Position numbers and translations under genes: made by a program
DNA from: an uncultured Acetatifactor sp.
Lineage (GTDB): Bacteria; Bacillota; Clostridia; Lachnospirales; Lachnospiraceae
Length of the DNA stretch: 37,636 nucleotides
Reading direction: 5' to 3'
Assembly: GCA_910586775.1 (NCBI GenBank)
Contig: CAJUJN010000040.1
Span: 1 to 37,636, forward strand
Notes under the pieces: model-generated
What the model was told of the DNA's origin: nothing
What the model saw: only the letters and a program-made list of their open reading frames with translations
Database searches by the model: none
In this document: piece by piece, positions 23,485 to 31,802 of the stretch
Position numbering within the stretch: the stretch's first letter is position 1
Layout: each line of letters opens with the position of its first letter

Positions 23485-24828
23485 ATGAGAGATTTTGAAC
23501 TGATAATATACAGAAATTTTCCGGAGGGGCGGGACGGTCTGCTGCACAGGATGTCGCGTCTGATAACAGAATATGAAGACGGAGTCATAGGACACTGCGG
23601 GGATACCCGTTCCGGGGCGGAGCAGGACAGGGCAGGCGAGTTTTACCGGTGTATCCACAGCCTTCTGGAACAGGCGGCGGATTATGGATTTCACGGCAAT
23701 CTGTGGCATTGTTATCTGGCGCATCTGCTGGTAACCGGCGAGAATGGCTACAGCCGCGGCTGCGAGATGCGCGGAGCGGCGGAGGGAACCGTCAATGAGG
23801 CGGTACTCCATGATATCGCCATCTTTAAGGAGTTTTTTGATTATGATTTTGCGCCCTTGTGTGAGGCGCTCCATGTGAAGGAATTTCACATGGCGGAGCA
23901 CTATGAGGGAGACAGCGGGGAGAGCAGCGTATACAATTCCCGCATCTGTGAATGTATCTGCAGCCTGGCGCGGGATTTGGGCGCGACAGGCACGGCGGAG
24001 GAAATGAAGGATATTCTGACTCAATTTTACAGGAAATACGGAGTGGGAAGGCTTGGCCTGCACAAATGCTTCCGTATTGGCCATGGAGCCGGGGGAGAGG
24101 TGCAGATTGAGCCCATTCCGCGCATTGCCCATGTGAAGCTGGACGACCTGGTAGGATATGAGTTGCAGAAGAAAAAGCTGAGGGAGAATACCGATGCCTT
24201 TGTGGCGGGGAGGAAGGCCAACAACTGTCTGCTGTTCGGCGATGCAGGCACGGGAAAATCCTCCTGTATCAAGGCGATTGCAAACGAATATTATGATAAG
24301 GGGCTGCGTGTTATAGAGGTGTACAAGCATCAGTTTCAGGACCTGCACGAGACCATTGCCCGAATCAAGGGGCGCAATTACAAATTTATCATTTTCATGG
24401 ACGACCTGAGTTTTGAGGATTTTGAGATAGAATATAAATACCTGAAGGCGGTTATTGAGGGAGGGCTTGAAAAAAAGCCTGAAAACGTGCTGATTTACGC
24501 TACTTCCAATCGCCGTCATCTCATTCGGGAGAATTACGGAGACAAGACGGAGGACGGGCGTATCTCGGATGTAAGACAGGATATGCATACAAGCGATACG
24601 GTGCAGGAGAAGCTTTCCCTGGCCTATCGGTTCGGGGTGACCATCTACTTCGGCACGCCGGATAAGAAGCAGTTTCAGGGGATTGTAAAAGCGCTGGCAG
24701 AACGGTATGGGGTGGAGATGCCGGAGGAGGAGCTGCTTCTGGAAGCCAATAAATGGGAATTGTCACACGGTGGGCTTTCCGGCAGGACTGCTCAGCAGTT
24801 TATTGATTATTTGCTGGGAAGAGCATAG
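23485..24828 (+). CDS. DUF815-family AAA ATPase
   Basis: A 447-residue protein. Residues about 1-210 are a helical N-terminal region without known motif. Residues about 215-445 match the DUF815 AAA+ family: Walker A GDAGTGKSS near 251, Walker B IIFMDDLSFE, sensor-type YATSNRRHLIRENY, and the ending SHGGLSGRTAQQFIDYL. Its job is not established in the family, although a remodelling or chaperone-like role is usual for AAA+ proteins. It starts 18 bp after pheA with GGCGGGAAG before the ATG, so it is probably co-transcribed. Confidence 0.87.
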   Translation: MRDFELIIYRNFPEGRDGLLHRMSRLITEYEDGVIGHCGDTRSGAEQDRAGEFYRCIHSLLEQAADYGFHGNLWHCYLAHLLVTGENGYSRGCEMRGAAEGTVNEAVLHDIAIFKEFFDYDFAPLCEALHVKEFHMAEHYEGDSGESSVYNSRICECICSLARDLGATGTAEEMKDILTQFYRKYGVGRLGLHKCFRIGHGAGGEVQIEPIPRIAHVKLDDLVGYELQKKKLRENTDAFVAGRKANNCLLFGDAGTGKSSCIKAIANEYYDKGLRVIEVYKHQFQDLHETIARIKGRNYKFIIFMDDLSFEDFEIEYKYLKAVIEGGLEKKPENVLIYATSNRRHLIRENYGDKTEDGRISDVRQDMHTSDTVQEKLSLAYRFGVTIYFGTPDKKQFQGIVKALAERYGVEMPEEELLLEANKWELSHGGLSGRTAQQFIDYLLGRA

Positions 24829-24922
24829 AATATCCTGAAATATGCAGCAGCTGAAGACAAAGCCGTCCGGCGGTGCAGGCAGGGGCAGGACGGATGCAGA
24901 ACTGAAAAGGGGGTAAAAAAGA

Positions 24923-26464
24923 ATGAATGTGAGGACTTTCGCGGCCATAGACGTGGGCAGCTATGAGCTGACCATGAAGATATTCGAGTTCTCCGGCAGG
25001 GACAGCATGAAAGAGATAGACTGTGTCAGCAAGCGCCTGGATTTGGGCTCAGATACCTATGCCATGGGGAAGATAAGCAACGAAAAGATGGACGAGCTCT
25101 GTCGGACACTGAAGGATTTTTCCGATATTATGAGGACCTACAGGGTGAAGGATTACAAGGCCTATGGGACCAGCGCCATCCGTGAGACCGAGAATACCAC
25201 CATCGTTCAGGACCAGATTGCCCAGCGCACGGGCATCCGGGTGGAGACATTGGGAAATGCTGAACAGAGGTTTCTTGACTACAAGTCCGTAGCGTCAAAG
25301 GGGGAGAGTTTCCGGAAGATTATCGAGGAGAAGACGGCAATCCTGGATATCGGAGGCGGCAGCATCCAGCTGTCCCTGTTTGACAAGGATACGCTGGTAT
25401 CCACCCAGAATCTGCGCCTGGGCGTTCTGCGCCTTCAGGAATATCTGAACCGTTTTGCCGTAAAAAGTTCCCACACTGAGGATTTGATCAATGAGATGGC
25501 CATGGCCAGGCTGGACACATATAAGAAGCTTTATCTCAAGGATAAGGAGATTCGGAATCTGATTGTTGTGGATGACTATCTCTCGCCCTGGGCCGTGCGG
25601 AAGCAGGAAGCGGGCAAGGGGAAGAAGTTTTTGGAGACGGCGGATTTTGAGAGGCTTTTCGAAGTGCTTCACAGCAAGAATCCGGTTCAGATTGCCCGTG
25701 CCATGGAGATATCGGAGGAACGCATCCCCCTGGTGTTCATCAGTGCCGTGCTGATTAAAAATATCGCGGAGCTTATGGGAATTCAGCGAATCTGGGTGCC
25801 GGGAGTAACGCTCTGTGACGGCATTGCCTACGAATATGCGGAGAAGATCAGGATGTTCGGGGGCGAGCATGATTTCGAGGAAGATATCATTGCCTGTGCG
25901 GTCAATATCAGCAAGCGCTACATGGGGAACCGGAAGCGTTCCGACGTGCTGGAGAAGTTTACAACAACCATTTTCGACAGCATGAGAAGGGTGCATGGTC
26001 TGGGAAAAAGGGAACGCCTCTATCTGCGGCTGGCTGTCATTCTGCACGAATGCGGAAAGTACATCAGCCTGGTGGATATCGGGGAGACTTCCTTCCAGAT
26101 CGTCATGTCCACGGAGATTATCGGCATCTCCCGGCAGGAAAGGGAGATTGTGGCGAATATAGTCCGGTTTAACCACAGTAAATTCGTCTACGACGGGCAG
26201 ACAGGCATGGGAAGCATGAGCAGAGGGTCCTTCCTGGTGGTGGCGAAGCTGACTGCCATACTCAGGCTGGCCAACAGCCTTGACAGGAGCCACAAGCAGA
26301 AATTCGGCGGGCTGAAAGCGGTATTGAAGGAGAATCAACTGATATTGACCGTTGACACACAGGAAGACCTTACACTGGAGAAGGGCTTTTTTGAAGCAAA
26401 CAGTGACTTTTTCAAGGAAGTGTTCAGTGTGGAGCCTGTGCTGAAGCAGAGAAAAATATTTTAA
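24923..26464 (+). CDS. ppx: Exopolyphosphatase / pppGpp phosphohydrolase family (Ppx/GppA)
   Basis: A 513-residue enzyme of the ASKHA fold. FAAIDVGSYELTMKIFE is the first phosphate loop, GTSAIRETEN and the LGNAEQRFLDY segment follow, and AILDIGGGSIQLSLF is the second phosphate loop. A C-terminal HD-like domain (about 310-500) contains LAVILHECGKY and NHSKF. The family hydrolyses terminal phosphates of polyphosphate or the gamma phosphate of pppGpp. The ppk1 gene 17 bp downstream favours polyphosphate turnover. The site AAAAGGGGG precedes the ATG. Confidence 0.93.
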   Translation: MNVRTFAAIDVGSYELTMKIFEFSGRDSMKEIDCVSKRLDLGSDTYAMGKISNEKMDELCRTLKDFSDIMRTYRVKDYKAYGTSAIRETENTTIVQDQIAQRTGIRVETLGNAEQRFLDYKSVASKGESFRKIIEEKTAILDIGGGSIQLSLFDKDTLVSTQNLRLGVLRLQEYLNRFAVKSSHTEDLINEMAMARLDTYKKLYLKDKEIRNLIVVDDYLSPWAVRKQEAGKGKKFLETADFERLFEVLHSKNPVQIARAMEISEERIPLVFISAVLIKNIAELMGIQRIWVPGVTLCDGIAYEYAEKIRMFGGEHDFEEDIIACAVNISKRYMGNRKRSDVLEKFTTTIFDSMRRVHGLGKRERLYLRLAVILHECGKYISLVDIGETSFQIVMSTEIIGISRQEREIVANIVRFNHSKFVYDGQTGMGSMSRGSFLVVAKLTAILRLANSLDRSHKQKFGGLKAVLKENQLILTVDTQEDLTLEKGFFEANSDFFKEVFSVEPVLKQRKIF

Positions 26465-26481
26465 GGTGAGGTGAGGGACTA

Positions 26482-28614
26482 ATGGATGGAATCGATTTTT
26501 ATGATCCAAAATATTATACGAACAGAGAACTCAGCTGGATTCTTTTTAACCAGAGGGTTCTGAATGAGGCCAGGGATAAGAATAACCTTCTGTTTGAGCG
26601 GCTGAAGTTCTTAAGTATCACGGCGTCTAATCTGGACGAGTTTTTCATGATCAGGATAGCATCCCTGAAGGATATGGTAAATGCAAAGTACCAGAAGCCT
26701 GATATAGCCGGTCTGACGCCCCAGGAACAGCTTTCGCGTCTGGATGTGGCAATACATGAGCTGGTGGATTTGCAGTATTCCACCTACAACCGCTCGCTGG
26801 TACCGAAATTAAAGCAGAACGGGCTGCAAATCATCGGACGTCATGAAGATTTATCAAAAAAGGAAGCTGCTTTTGTAGACAAATATTTCGAGGAAAATGT
26901 GTATCCGGTGCTGACCCCCATGGCAGTGGATTCATCCAGGCCTTTTCCGCTGATTCGGAATAAGACCCTGAATATTGCCGCCCTGGTGCGGAAGAAGGAA
27001 AGCGGAAACGAACTGGAATTTGCCACGGTGCAGGTGCCGGGGGTGCTCAGCCGGATTGTGGAGCTGCCGGTGGCGGATGAGGAACGGAAAATCATCCTTT
27101 TGGAGGAGATTATAGAGAGGAACATGCATAAGCTGTTTCTGAATTATGATATTGTATGCGCTTATCCGTTCCGTATTATGCGAAATGCCGACCTGACCAT
27201 TGAGGAGGACGAGGCGGCGGATTTGCTGAAGGAGATTGAGAAACAGCTGAAGAAGCGGCAGTGGGGGGAGGCCATCCGTCTGGAGGTGGCAGCGCGCTGT
27301 GACAAGCGTCTCCTGAAAATCCTGGAGAGGGAACTGGGTATAGAGGAGCAGAATCTTTATCCCATTGACGGACCTCTTGACCTGACTGTGCTGATGAAAA
27401 TGTACGGTCTGGAGGGATTTGAGCATCTGAAGGCGCTTAAGTATACGCCTCAGCAGGTGCCCCGGCTGCCTCAGGGATGTGTGATTTTTGACGAAATACG
27501 CAAGGGAGATATCCTGCTGCACCATCCCTACCAGACCTTCGAGCCGGTGGTGGATTTTATCCGCCAGGCGGCCAGGGACCCGGAGGTTCTGGCCATCAAG
27601 CAGACCCTGTACCGTGTCAGCGGCAACTCACCTATCATAGCGGCGCTTGCCCAGGCTGCGGAGAACGGGAAACAGGTGACTGTCCTTGTGGAGTTGAAGG
27701 CACGTTTTGACGAGGAGAATAACATCGTATGGGCGCGTATGCTGGAAAAAGCGGGATGCCATGTAATCTACGGCCTGGTGGGGCTGAAGACTCACAGCAA
27801 GATTACATTGGTGGTACGGCGGGAAGAGGACGGTATACGGAGGTACGTTCATCTGGGTACGGGAAATTATAATGATGCCACGGCGAAGCTTTACACGGAC
27901 ATCGGGCTGATGACCTGTTCCGAAGCCATCGGAGAGGATGCCACGGCCGTATTCAACATGCTGTCGGGCTACTCGGAACCCAGAGTGTGGAACAAGCTGA
28001 CTCTGGCTCCCCTGTGGCTGAAAGACAGGTTCCGCTATCTCATAGGCCGGGAGAAAAAGTATGCCCTGGACGGAAGGCCGGCCCGAATCATTGCCAAGAT
28101 GAATGCGCTTTGTGACCAGGATATTATAGCGGCATTGTATGAGGCTTCTGCGGCGGGAGTGAAGATTGACCTGATAGTGCGTGGTATCTGCTGTCTGAAG
28201 ACCGGCATCAAGGGCGTCAGCGATAATATCACCGTGCGCTCCATTGTGGGAGATTTCCTGGAGCACAGCCGGATATTCTATTTCGAGAATGACGAGCACT
28301 ATGAGATTTACTGCGGCAGCGCTGACTGGATGCCCAGAAACCTGGAGCGGAGGGTGGAGATTCTGTTCCCGGTGGACAGGCCGGAACTGAAGGAGAAGCT
28401 GCTCCATATCCTGCAGAGCCAGCTGAGCGACAATATGAAAGCTTCCGTGCTGCAGGCAAAGGGCTTTTATGAAAGGGCAAGCAAGAGAGGCCGGCTGCCG
28501 TTCAATTCCCAGGAGGCCTTCTGTCATGAGGCTATGAGCGAGGCGAAGGCGTTTTTTGAAGAGGGGGAAGTGATGACCAGGACCTTTGTGCCGGAGATGC
28601 ATCATGAATCATGA
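26482..28614 (+). CDS. ppk1: Polyphosphate kinase 1
   Basis: A 710-residue PPK1 of normal length. The N domain starts with RELSWILFNQRVLNEA, the head domain includes NLDEFFMIR, and the two phospholipase D-like catalytic domains follow. The phosphorylated His is in GLKTHSKITLVVRR, the second active-site His is in LEHSRIFYFEN, and HLGTGNYND is the conserved segment between them. It makes polyphosphate from ATP reversibly. Operon with ppx: synthesis and breakdown are encoded together. The ATG follows AAGGTGAGGTGAGGG. Confidence 0.96.
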   Translation: MDGIDFYDPKYYTNRELSWILFNQRVLNEARDKNNLLFERLKFLSITASNLDEFFMIRIASLKDMVNAKYQKPDIAGLTPQEQLSRLDVAIHELVDLQYSTYNRSLVPKLKQNGLQIIGRHEDLSKKEAAFVDKYFEENVYPVLTPMAVDSSRPFPLIRNKTLNIAALVRKKESGNELEFATVQVPGVLSRIVELPVADEERKIILLEEIIERNMHKLFLNYDIVCAYPFRIMRNADLTIEEDEAADLLKEIEKQLKKRQWGEAIRLEVAARCDKRLLKILERELGIEEQNLYPIDGPLDLTVLMKMYGLEGFEHLKALKYTPQQVPRLPQGCVIFDEIRKGDILLHHPYQTFEPVVDFIRQAARDPEVLAIKQTLYRVSGNSPIIAALAQAAENGKQVTVLVELKARFDEENNIVWARMLEKAGCHVIYGLVGLKTHSKITLVVRREEDGIRRYVHLGTGNYNDATAKLYTDIGLMTCSEAIGEDATAVFNMLSGYSEPRVWNKLTLAPLWLKDRFRYLIGREKKYALDGRPARIIAKMNALCDQDIIAALYEASAAGVKIDLIVRGICCLKTGIKGVSDNITVRSIVGDFLEHSRIFYFENDEHYEIYCGSADWMPRNLERRVEILFPVDRPELKEKLLHILQSQLSDNMKASVLQAKGFYERASKRGRLPFNSQEAFCHEAMSEAKAFFEEGEVMTRTFVPEMHHES

Positions 28615-28747
28615 GCATGGGGGTTCCTGAACAAGTTATAAGGCATAGACTGTTTTGCGTCATGGTCAGGCACAGAAATCAGCATCATATGGACGGAAAG
28701 TGCGGAAAGGCAGAAAGAATGCGTTTCCAGAGCGAAAGGCAGACAAT

Positions 28748-29350
28748 ATGAAAACAATACTTGCATCGGCATCACCCCGCAGAAAGGAACTGCTGGGGCA
28801 GATAGGAATAGAATTTGAAGTACAGGTCAGCAACGTAGAGGAAAAAGTGACAGCCGTGGAACCGGGAGCGGTGGTGGAGGAATTGTCCCGGCAGAAAGCG
28901 GAGGCGGTGTTTGCTTCTTTGGAAGAACGGACAGAAGATGTGTTTGTCATCGGGGCGGACACGGTTGTGGCTCTGGAGGGAGAAATTCTGGGGAAACCTT
29001 CTTCACCGGAACATGCACTGGAGATGTTAAGGCGGCTGTCCGGAAATATCCATGAGGTGTACACCGGTGTGACACTGCTGTGCCGGAAGGAAAACGGTAC
29101 GGTACAGCGTAAAGTTTTTCACGAAAGAACGAAAGTAGAATTCTTTTCCCTGACAGAAGCGGAGATGCAGAGGTATGTGCAGTCCGGCGAGTGTATGGAC
29201 AAGGCAGGTGCCTACGGAATCCAGGGGATTTTCGCCAGGTATGTCAGGGGAATCGAAGGAGATTACAATAATGTGGTGGGGCTTCCTGTGGGCAGGCTTT
29301 ACCAGGAGGCAAAGGAGTGGCTGAAAATTGAAGAAAGCGGTAATTTTTGA
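28748..29350 (+). CDS. maf: Maf/YhdE-family nucleotide pyrophosphatase
   Basis: A 200-residue protein. The N-terminal signature ASASPRRKELLGQIG, the catalytic Asp in IGADTVVALEGEILGKP, and YCTGV-type loop EVYTGVTLL are all present, as is DKAGAYGIQG near the C-terminus. Maf proteins hydrolyse non-canonical or modified nucleotides (dTTP, UTP and related) to monophosphates. The ATG at 28748 starts the family sequence; the longer frame from 28655 adds 31 unconserved residues. It overlaps the next gene by 23 bp. Confidence 0.94.
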   Translation: MKTILASASPRRKELLGQIGIEFEVQVSNVEEKVTAVEPGAVVEELSRQKAEAVFASLEERTEDVFVIGADTVVALEGEILGKPSSPEHALEMLRRLSGNIHEVYTGVTLLCRKENGTVQRKVFHERTKVEFFSLTEAEMQRYVQSGECMDKAGAYGIQGIFARYVRGIEGDYNNVVGLPVGRLYQEAKEWLKIEESGNF

Positions 29351-29978
29351 TTTGGACGGAACGCTGTCAGATTCCATTCAGAGTATAAAGTACAGTGGGG
29401 ATAAGGCCATGGAAGCGTTCGGGTACGGGCCCTTTTCCGTGGAGCAGTATAAATATTTTGTGGGGGACGGAGCGGCAAACCTGGTCAGGCGTGCCCTGGA
29501 GGCCGGAGGAGATACCAAACTGACGCATTTTGAGGAGGCATATCGGCTTTACAGGGAGATATTTAAGGAGAATTGTATGTTCCGGGTACGCCCCTACGAG
29601 GGAATCCAGGAACTTCTGGCAACGCTGAAAGCGCAGGATGTGAAGATTGCTGTGCTTTCCAACAAACCCCATGCCGAGACGGTCAACGTGATAGAGACAT
29701 TGTTCGGAAAAGACTGTTTTGACGTGATACAGGGTCAGAAAGAAAATGTGGCGATTAAGCCCAATCCCGAAGGCGCATTCCGGATTCTGGCCCGGCTGTC
29801 TCTGGACGTTTCGGAGGTGGTGTATCTGGGAGACACCGCCACGGATATGAAAACCGGCAAAAATGCGGGATTTTTCACGGTGGGAGCACTGTGGGGATTC
29901 AGGGACAGGCAGGAGTTGGAGGAAGGCGGCGCGGACGCCATTATTTCACATCCGCTGGAGTTGCTGCGTTATACCTGA
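29328..29978 (+). CDS. HAD-family phosphatase, phosphoglycolate phosphatase-like
   Basis: A 216-residue HAD hydrolase. Motif I is IFDLDGTLSDS with the nucleophile and acid-base Asp, motif II is VLSNKPH, motif III Lys is in AIKPNPEG, and motif IV is YLGDTATDMKTGKNAG. A four-helix cap lies between motifs I and II, as in Gph/PGP enzymes. The start is a TTG at 29328 with AAGGAG 10 bp upstream, inside the end of maf, implying translational coupling. The substrate is not certain; phosphoglycolate or pyrophosphate are common in the family. Confidence 0.9.
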   Translation: MKKAVIFDLDGTLSDSIQSIKYSGDKAMEAFGYGPFSVEQYKYFVGDGAANLVRRALEAGGDTKLTHFEEAYRLYREIFKENCMFRVRPYEGIQELLATLKAQDVKIAVLSNKPHAETVNVIETLFGKDCFDVIQGQKENVAIKPNPEGAFRILARLSLDVSEVVYLGDTATDMKTGKNAGFFTVGALWGFRDRQELEEGGADAIISHPLELLRYT

Positions 29979-29985
29979 AGAGCCG

Positions 29986-30180
29986 TTATACTTGTGAGCG
30001 CATTAATTGGTTCTTTCCATGGTTTGTTGATTTTACAGTGTTCCCGGGTTATGATATTCCAGAATGCTGTATTTGTCAGATTGAGAATACCGTATACCGT
30101 ATTTTTGCCGGGCCTTGTGGAAGCGCTCACCCTTTATATTATCTACATTGGCAAATGTTTGTGGTCATCAGTATAAATTG
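29986..30180 (+). repeat. Dispersed repeat, copy B
   Basis: It starts eight bases after the HAD gene with TTATACTTGTGAGCGCATT, identical to copy A over 19 bases. GCGCTCAC at 30123-30130 is the inverted counterpart of GTGAGCGC at 29994-30001. Right of it, TTGGCA-N18-TATAAA (30148-30177) corresponds to the promoter block of copy A. No believable ORF is inside, and the interior is unlike copy A. Confidence 0.65.
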
Positions 30181-30217
30181 CCAGAAAATATAAAGAGAAG
30201 TTCGTATATATTTTATA

Positions 30218-30246
30218 TTGACACAAACGCACAATCGTATTATTAT
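30218..30246 (+). promoter_or_regulatory. Consensus sigma-A promoter of the acidic small protein
   Basis: TTGACA at 30218 and TATTAT at 30241 are 17 bp apart. The predicted start is near 30253, giving a leader of about 33 nt with AAAGGAGG before the ATG. It is one of the best promoters in the window. Confidence 0.8.
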
Positions 30247-30285
30247 GTGGGCATAAAGAATACTGAAAGAGGAAAGGAGGGTGGA

Positions 30286-30552
30286 ATGATGCATCAGTTC
30301 GATGATGATGTGTTGGAATGCTTTCTGGATAACCAGCTTCAGCTTTTTCCTGAGAAAGTAGCTGAGACGCTTGAGGAGGCTGAGAACTTTCTTGAGGAGA
30401 GCATGGCAGTGGTAGTCGATTCTGTGGAAGAGGTAATCGAGTACTTCGAGGAAGAGGGTATCGACACTGAGGGAGCCATGGATGAGGAAATTTTGGACGC
30501 TGATGAAGTATTTGATATCGGCGACGGCAGATATTTGATCGTGGAGGGCTGA
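30286..30552 (+). CDS. Small acidic conserved-type protein, 88 residues
   Basis: An 88-residue, very acidic protein: MMHQFDDDVLECFLDNQLQL at the start, then a long helical Glu-rich centre (PEKVAETLEEAENFLEESM..., EEVIEYFEEEG) and a GDGRYLIVEG ending. The perfect AAAGGAGG site and consensus promoter suggest strong expression. The ATG pair at 30286/30289 makes the start clear; the longer open frame to 30115 is intergenic. I recall similar short acidic proteins in Lachnospiraceae without an assigned function. Confidence 0.82.
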   Translation: MMHQFDDDVLECFLDNQLQLFPEKVAETLEEAENFLEESMAVVVDSVEEVIEYFEEEGIDTEGAMDEEILDADEVFDIGDGRYLIVEG

Positions 30553-30578
30553 GAGAATACAGATTCCCGGTTAAACAG

Positions 30579-30676
30579 AAAAACTGTCACAGGAAAGATG
30601 CGGGGCGGACAGAAGAGTTTCTGTATGGGGAAACTCCGGATTCGCAGCGAAGGTTCTTTCCTGTGACAGTTTTTTG
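30579..30676. terminator. Long-stem bidirectional terminator with structured loop
   Basis: A perfect 20-bp inverted repeat (arms 30579-30598 and 30655-30674) has A5 on the left and T6 on the right. The 56-nt loop contains its own hairpin GAGTTTC/GAAACTC (about 30615-30635) and a TGCG/CGCA pairing. It lies between the convergent small gene and the PHP gene. Confidence 0.8.
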
Positions 30677-30806
30677 TTTTGCCGATGATGAGCCCCTTTC
30701 GCGGCACGGCTTGCCAGGGTACACAGATGTATTGGATTTCGGTGCGTTTGGGCCTGGCAGAATATGGCAGGGGGTGCATGGGCTCCGGAACCTTCGGCGG
30801 GGAAAG

Positions 30807-31679
30807 CTACTGCCGTAAAGCTGAGGCAGCGCTTCTGATATTATCCAGCAGGGAACAGGGGATGAACAGCTTCCCGTATCCGTTTCCCATATCCAGTCCC
30901 GGTTTGTTGCTGCCGTGGAAGTCGCTGCCGCCGCTGATTAAAAGCCCGTATTTTGCGGCGAGATTCCGCATCTGGCGTTCTTCGGCGGCATTGTAAGTGC
31001 TGTAGACGGCTTCCAGGCCCACGAGTCCGGCGTCGGTCAGTTCGCTGACGAGGGTATCCAGTCTGCCGTCACTCATATGATAGAGGACGGGATGGGCCAG
31101 GATGGGGACGCCGCCGGCTTTCAGAACCAGCTCCACGGCCTGTACCGGGGTGACCTTTTCCCGGGGAATGTAACAGGGGCAGTGGTCGCCGATATAACGG
31201 TCGAAGGCTTCCGCCATGCTTTTGGTGTAGCCATGGCTCAGCATATATTTTGCATAATGTGCCCTTGTGATGACGGCGTCAGGAAATTCGGCCAACATAT
31301 CCTCATACGTGACCGGAATCCCTGCGTCAGTCAGCAGACGGCACATTTTCTGGTTTCTGGTGGTCCTGGAGTCCACAAATTCCTTCAGCTGTTTCCGGAA
31401 GGATTCCTCATGGTAGTCGATAAAAAGCCCCAGAATATGGACATCCTGTCCCTGGTATTCCGTGGAAAACTCAATACCGGGTATGACTTCGGGAACAGCG
31501 CCTGCTGCCGGTTTCAGATTTTTCGCATACTGTATGGCTTCATCCAGTCCGTCTACCGTATCGTGGTCCGTCAGGGCGAAGGCCTTCAGTCCTTTTTCCA
31601 TGGCGTAATCCACCAGCTGTGAGGGGGAAAAGGTGCCGTCGGAACGGTTGGAATGTACATGTAAATCAATCGCCTGCAT
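30807..31679 (-). CDS. PHP-domain phosphoesterase (TrpH/YciV type)
   Basis: A 290-residue PHP protein. The metal-binding motifs are DLHVHSNRSDGT at the N-terminus, LTDHDTVDG, PGIEFSTEY, VHILGLFIDY, LAHPVLY and GSDFHG near the end, all in the order seen in YciV/RNase AM. Relatives remove the 3' phosphate from nucleoside 3',5'-bisphosphates (pAp) or trim RNA 5' ends. Which of these applies cannot be read here. The site AGGAG lies before the ATG at 31679. It is 123 bp downstream of the ABC-F gene on the same strand and may share its transcript. Confidence 0.9.
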   Translation of the reverse strand: MQAIDLHVHSNRSDGTFSPSQLVDYAMEKGLKAFALTDHDTVDGLDEAIQYAKNLKPAAGAVPEVIPGIEFSTEYQGQDVHILGLFIDYHEESFRKQLKEFVDSRTTRNQKMCRLLTDAGIPVTYEDMLAEFPDAVITRAHYAKYMLSHGYTKSMAEAFDRYIGDHCPCYIPREKVTPVQAVELVLKAGGVPILAHPVLYHMSDGRLDTLVSELTDAGLVGLEAVYSTYNAAEERQMRNLAAKYGLLISGGSDFHGSNKPGLDMGNGYGKLFIPCSLLDNIRSAASALRQ

Positions 31680-31802
31680 ATAGTATCTCCTGTTTTGGAA
31701 ATGATTCCGTCCGCGGGGTTGCAGTCCAGTGGTCTGCCAGCATGCGATTTACTGTAATGCAGGCGGGCTGTTGGATGAGCAATCCCGTTTCCAGATGAAT
31801 AA

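Noticed and set aside
29891..30193. 100-codon frame after the HAD gene
   Set aside because: It runs from the HAD gene through repeat copy B, has no site, and its residues are not protein-like.
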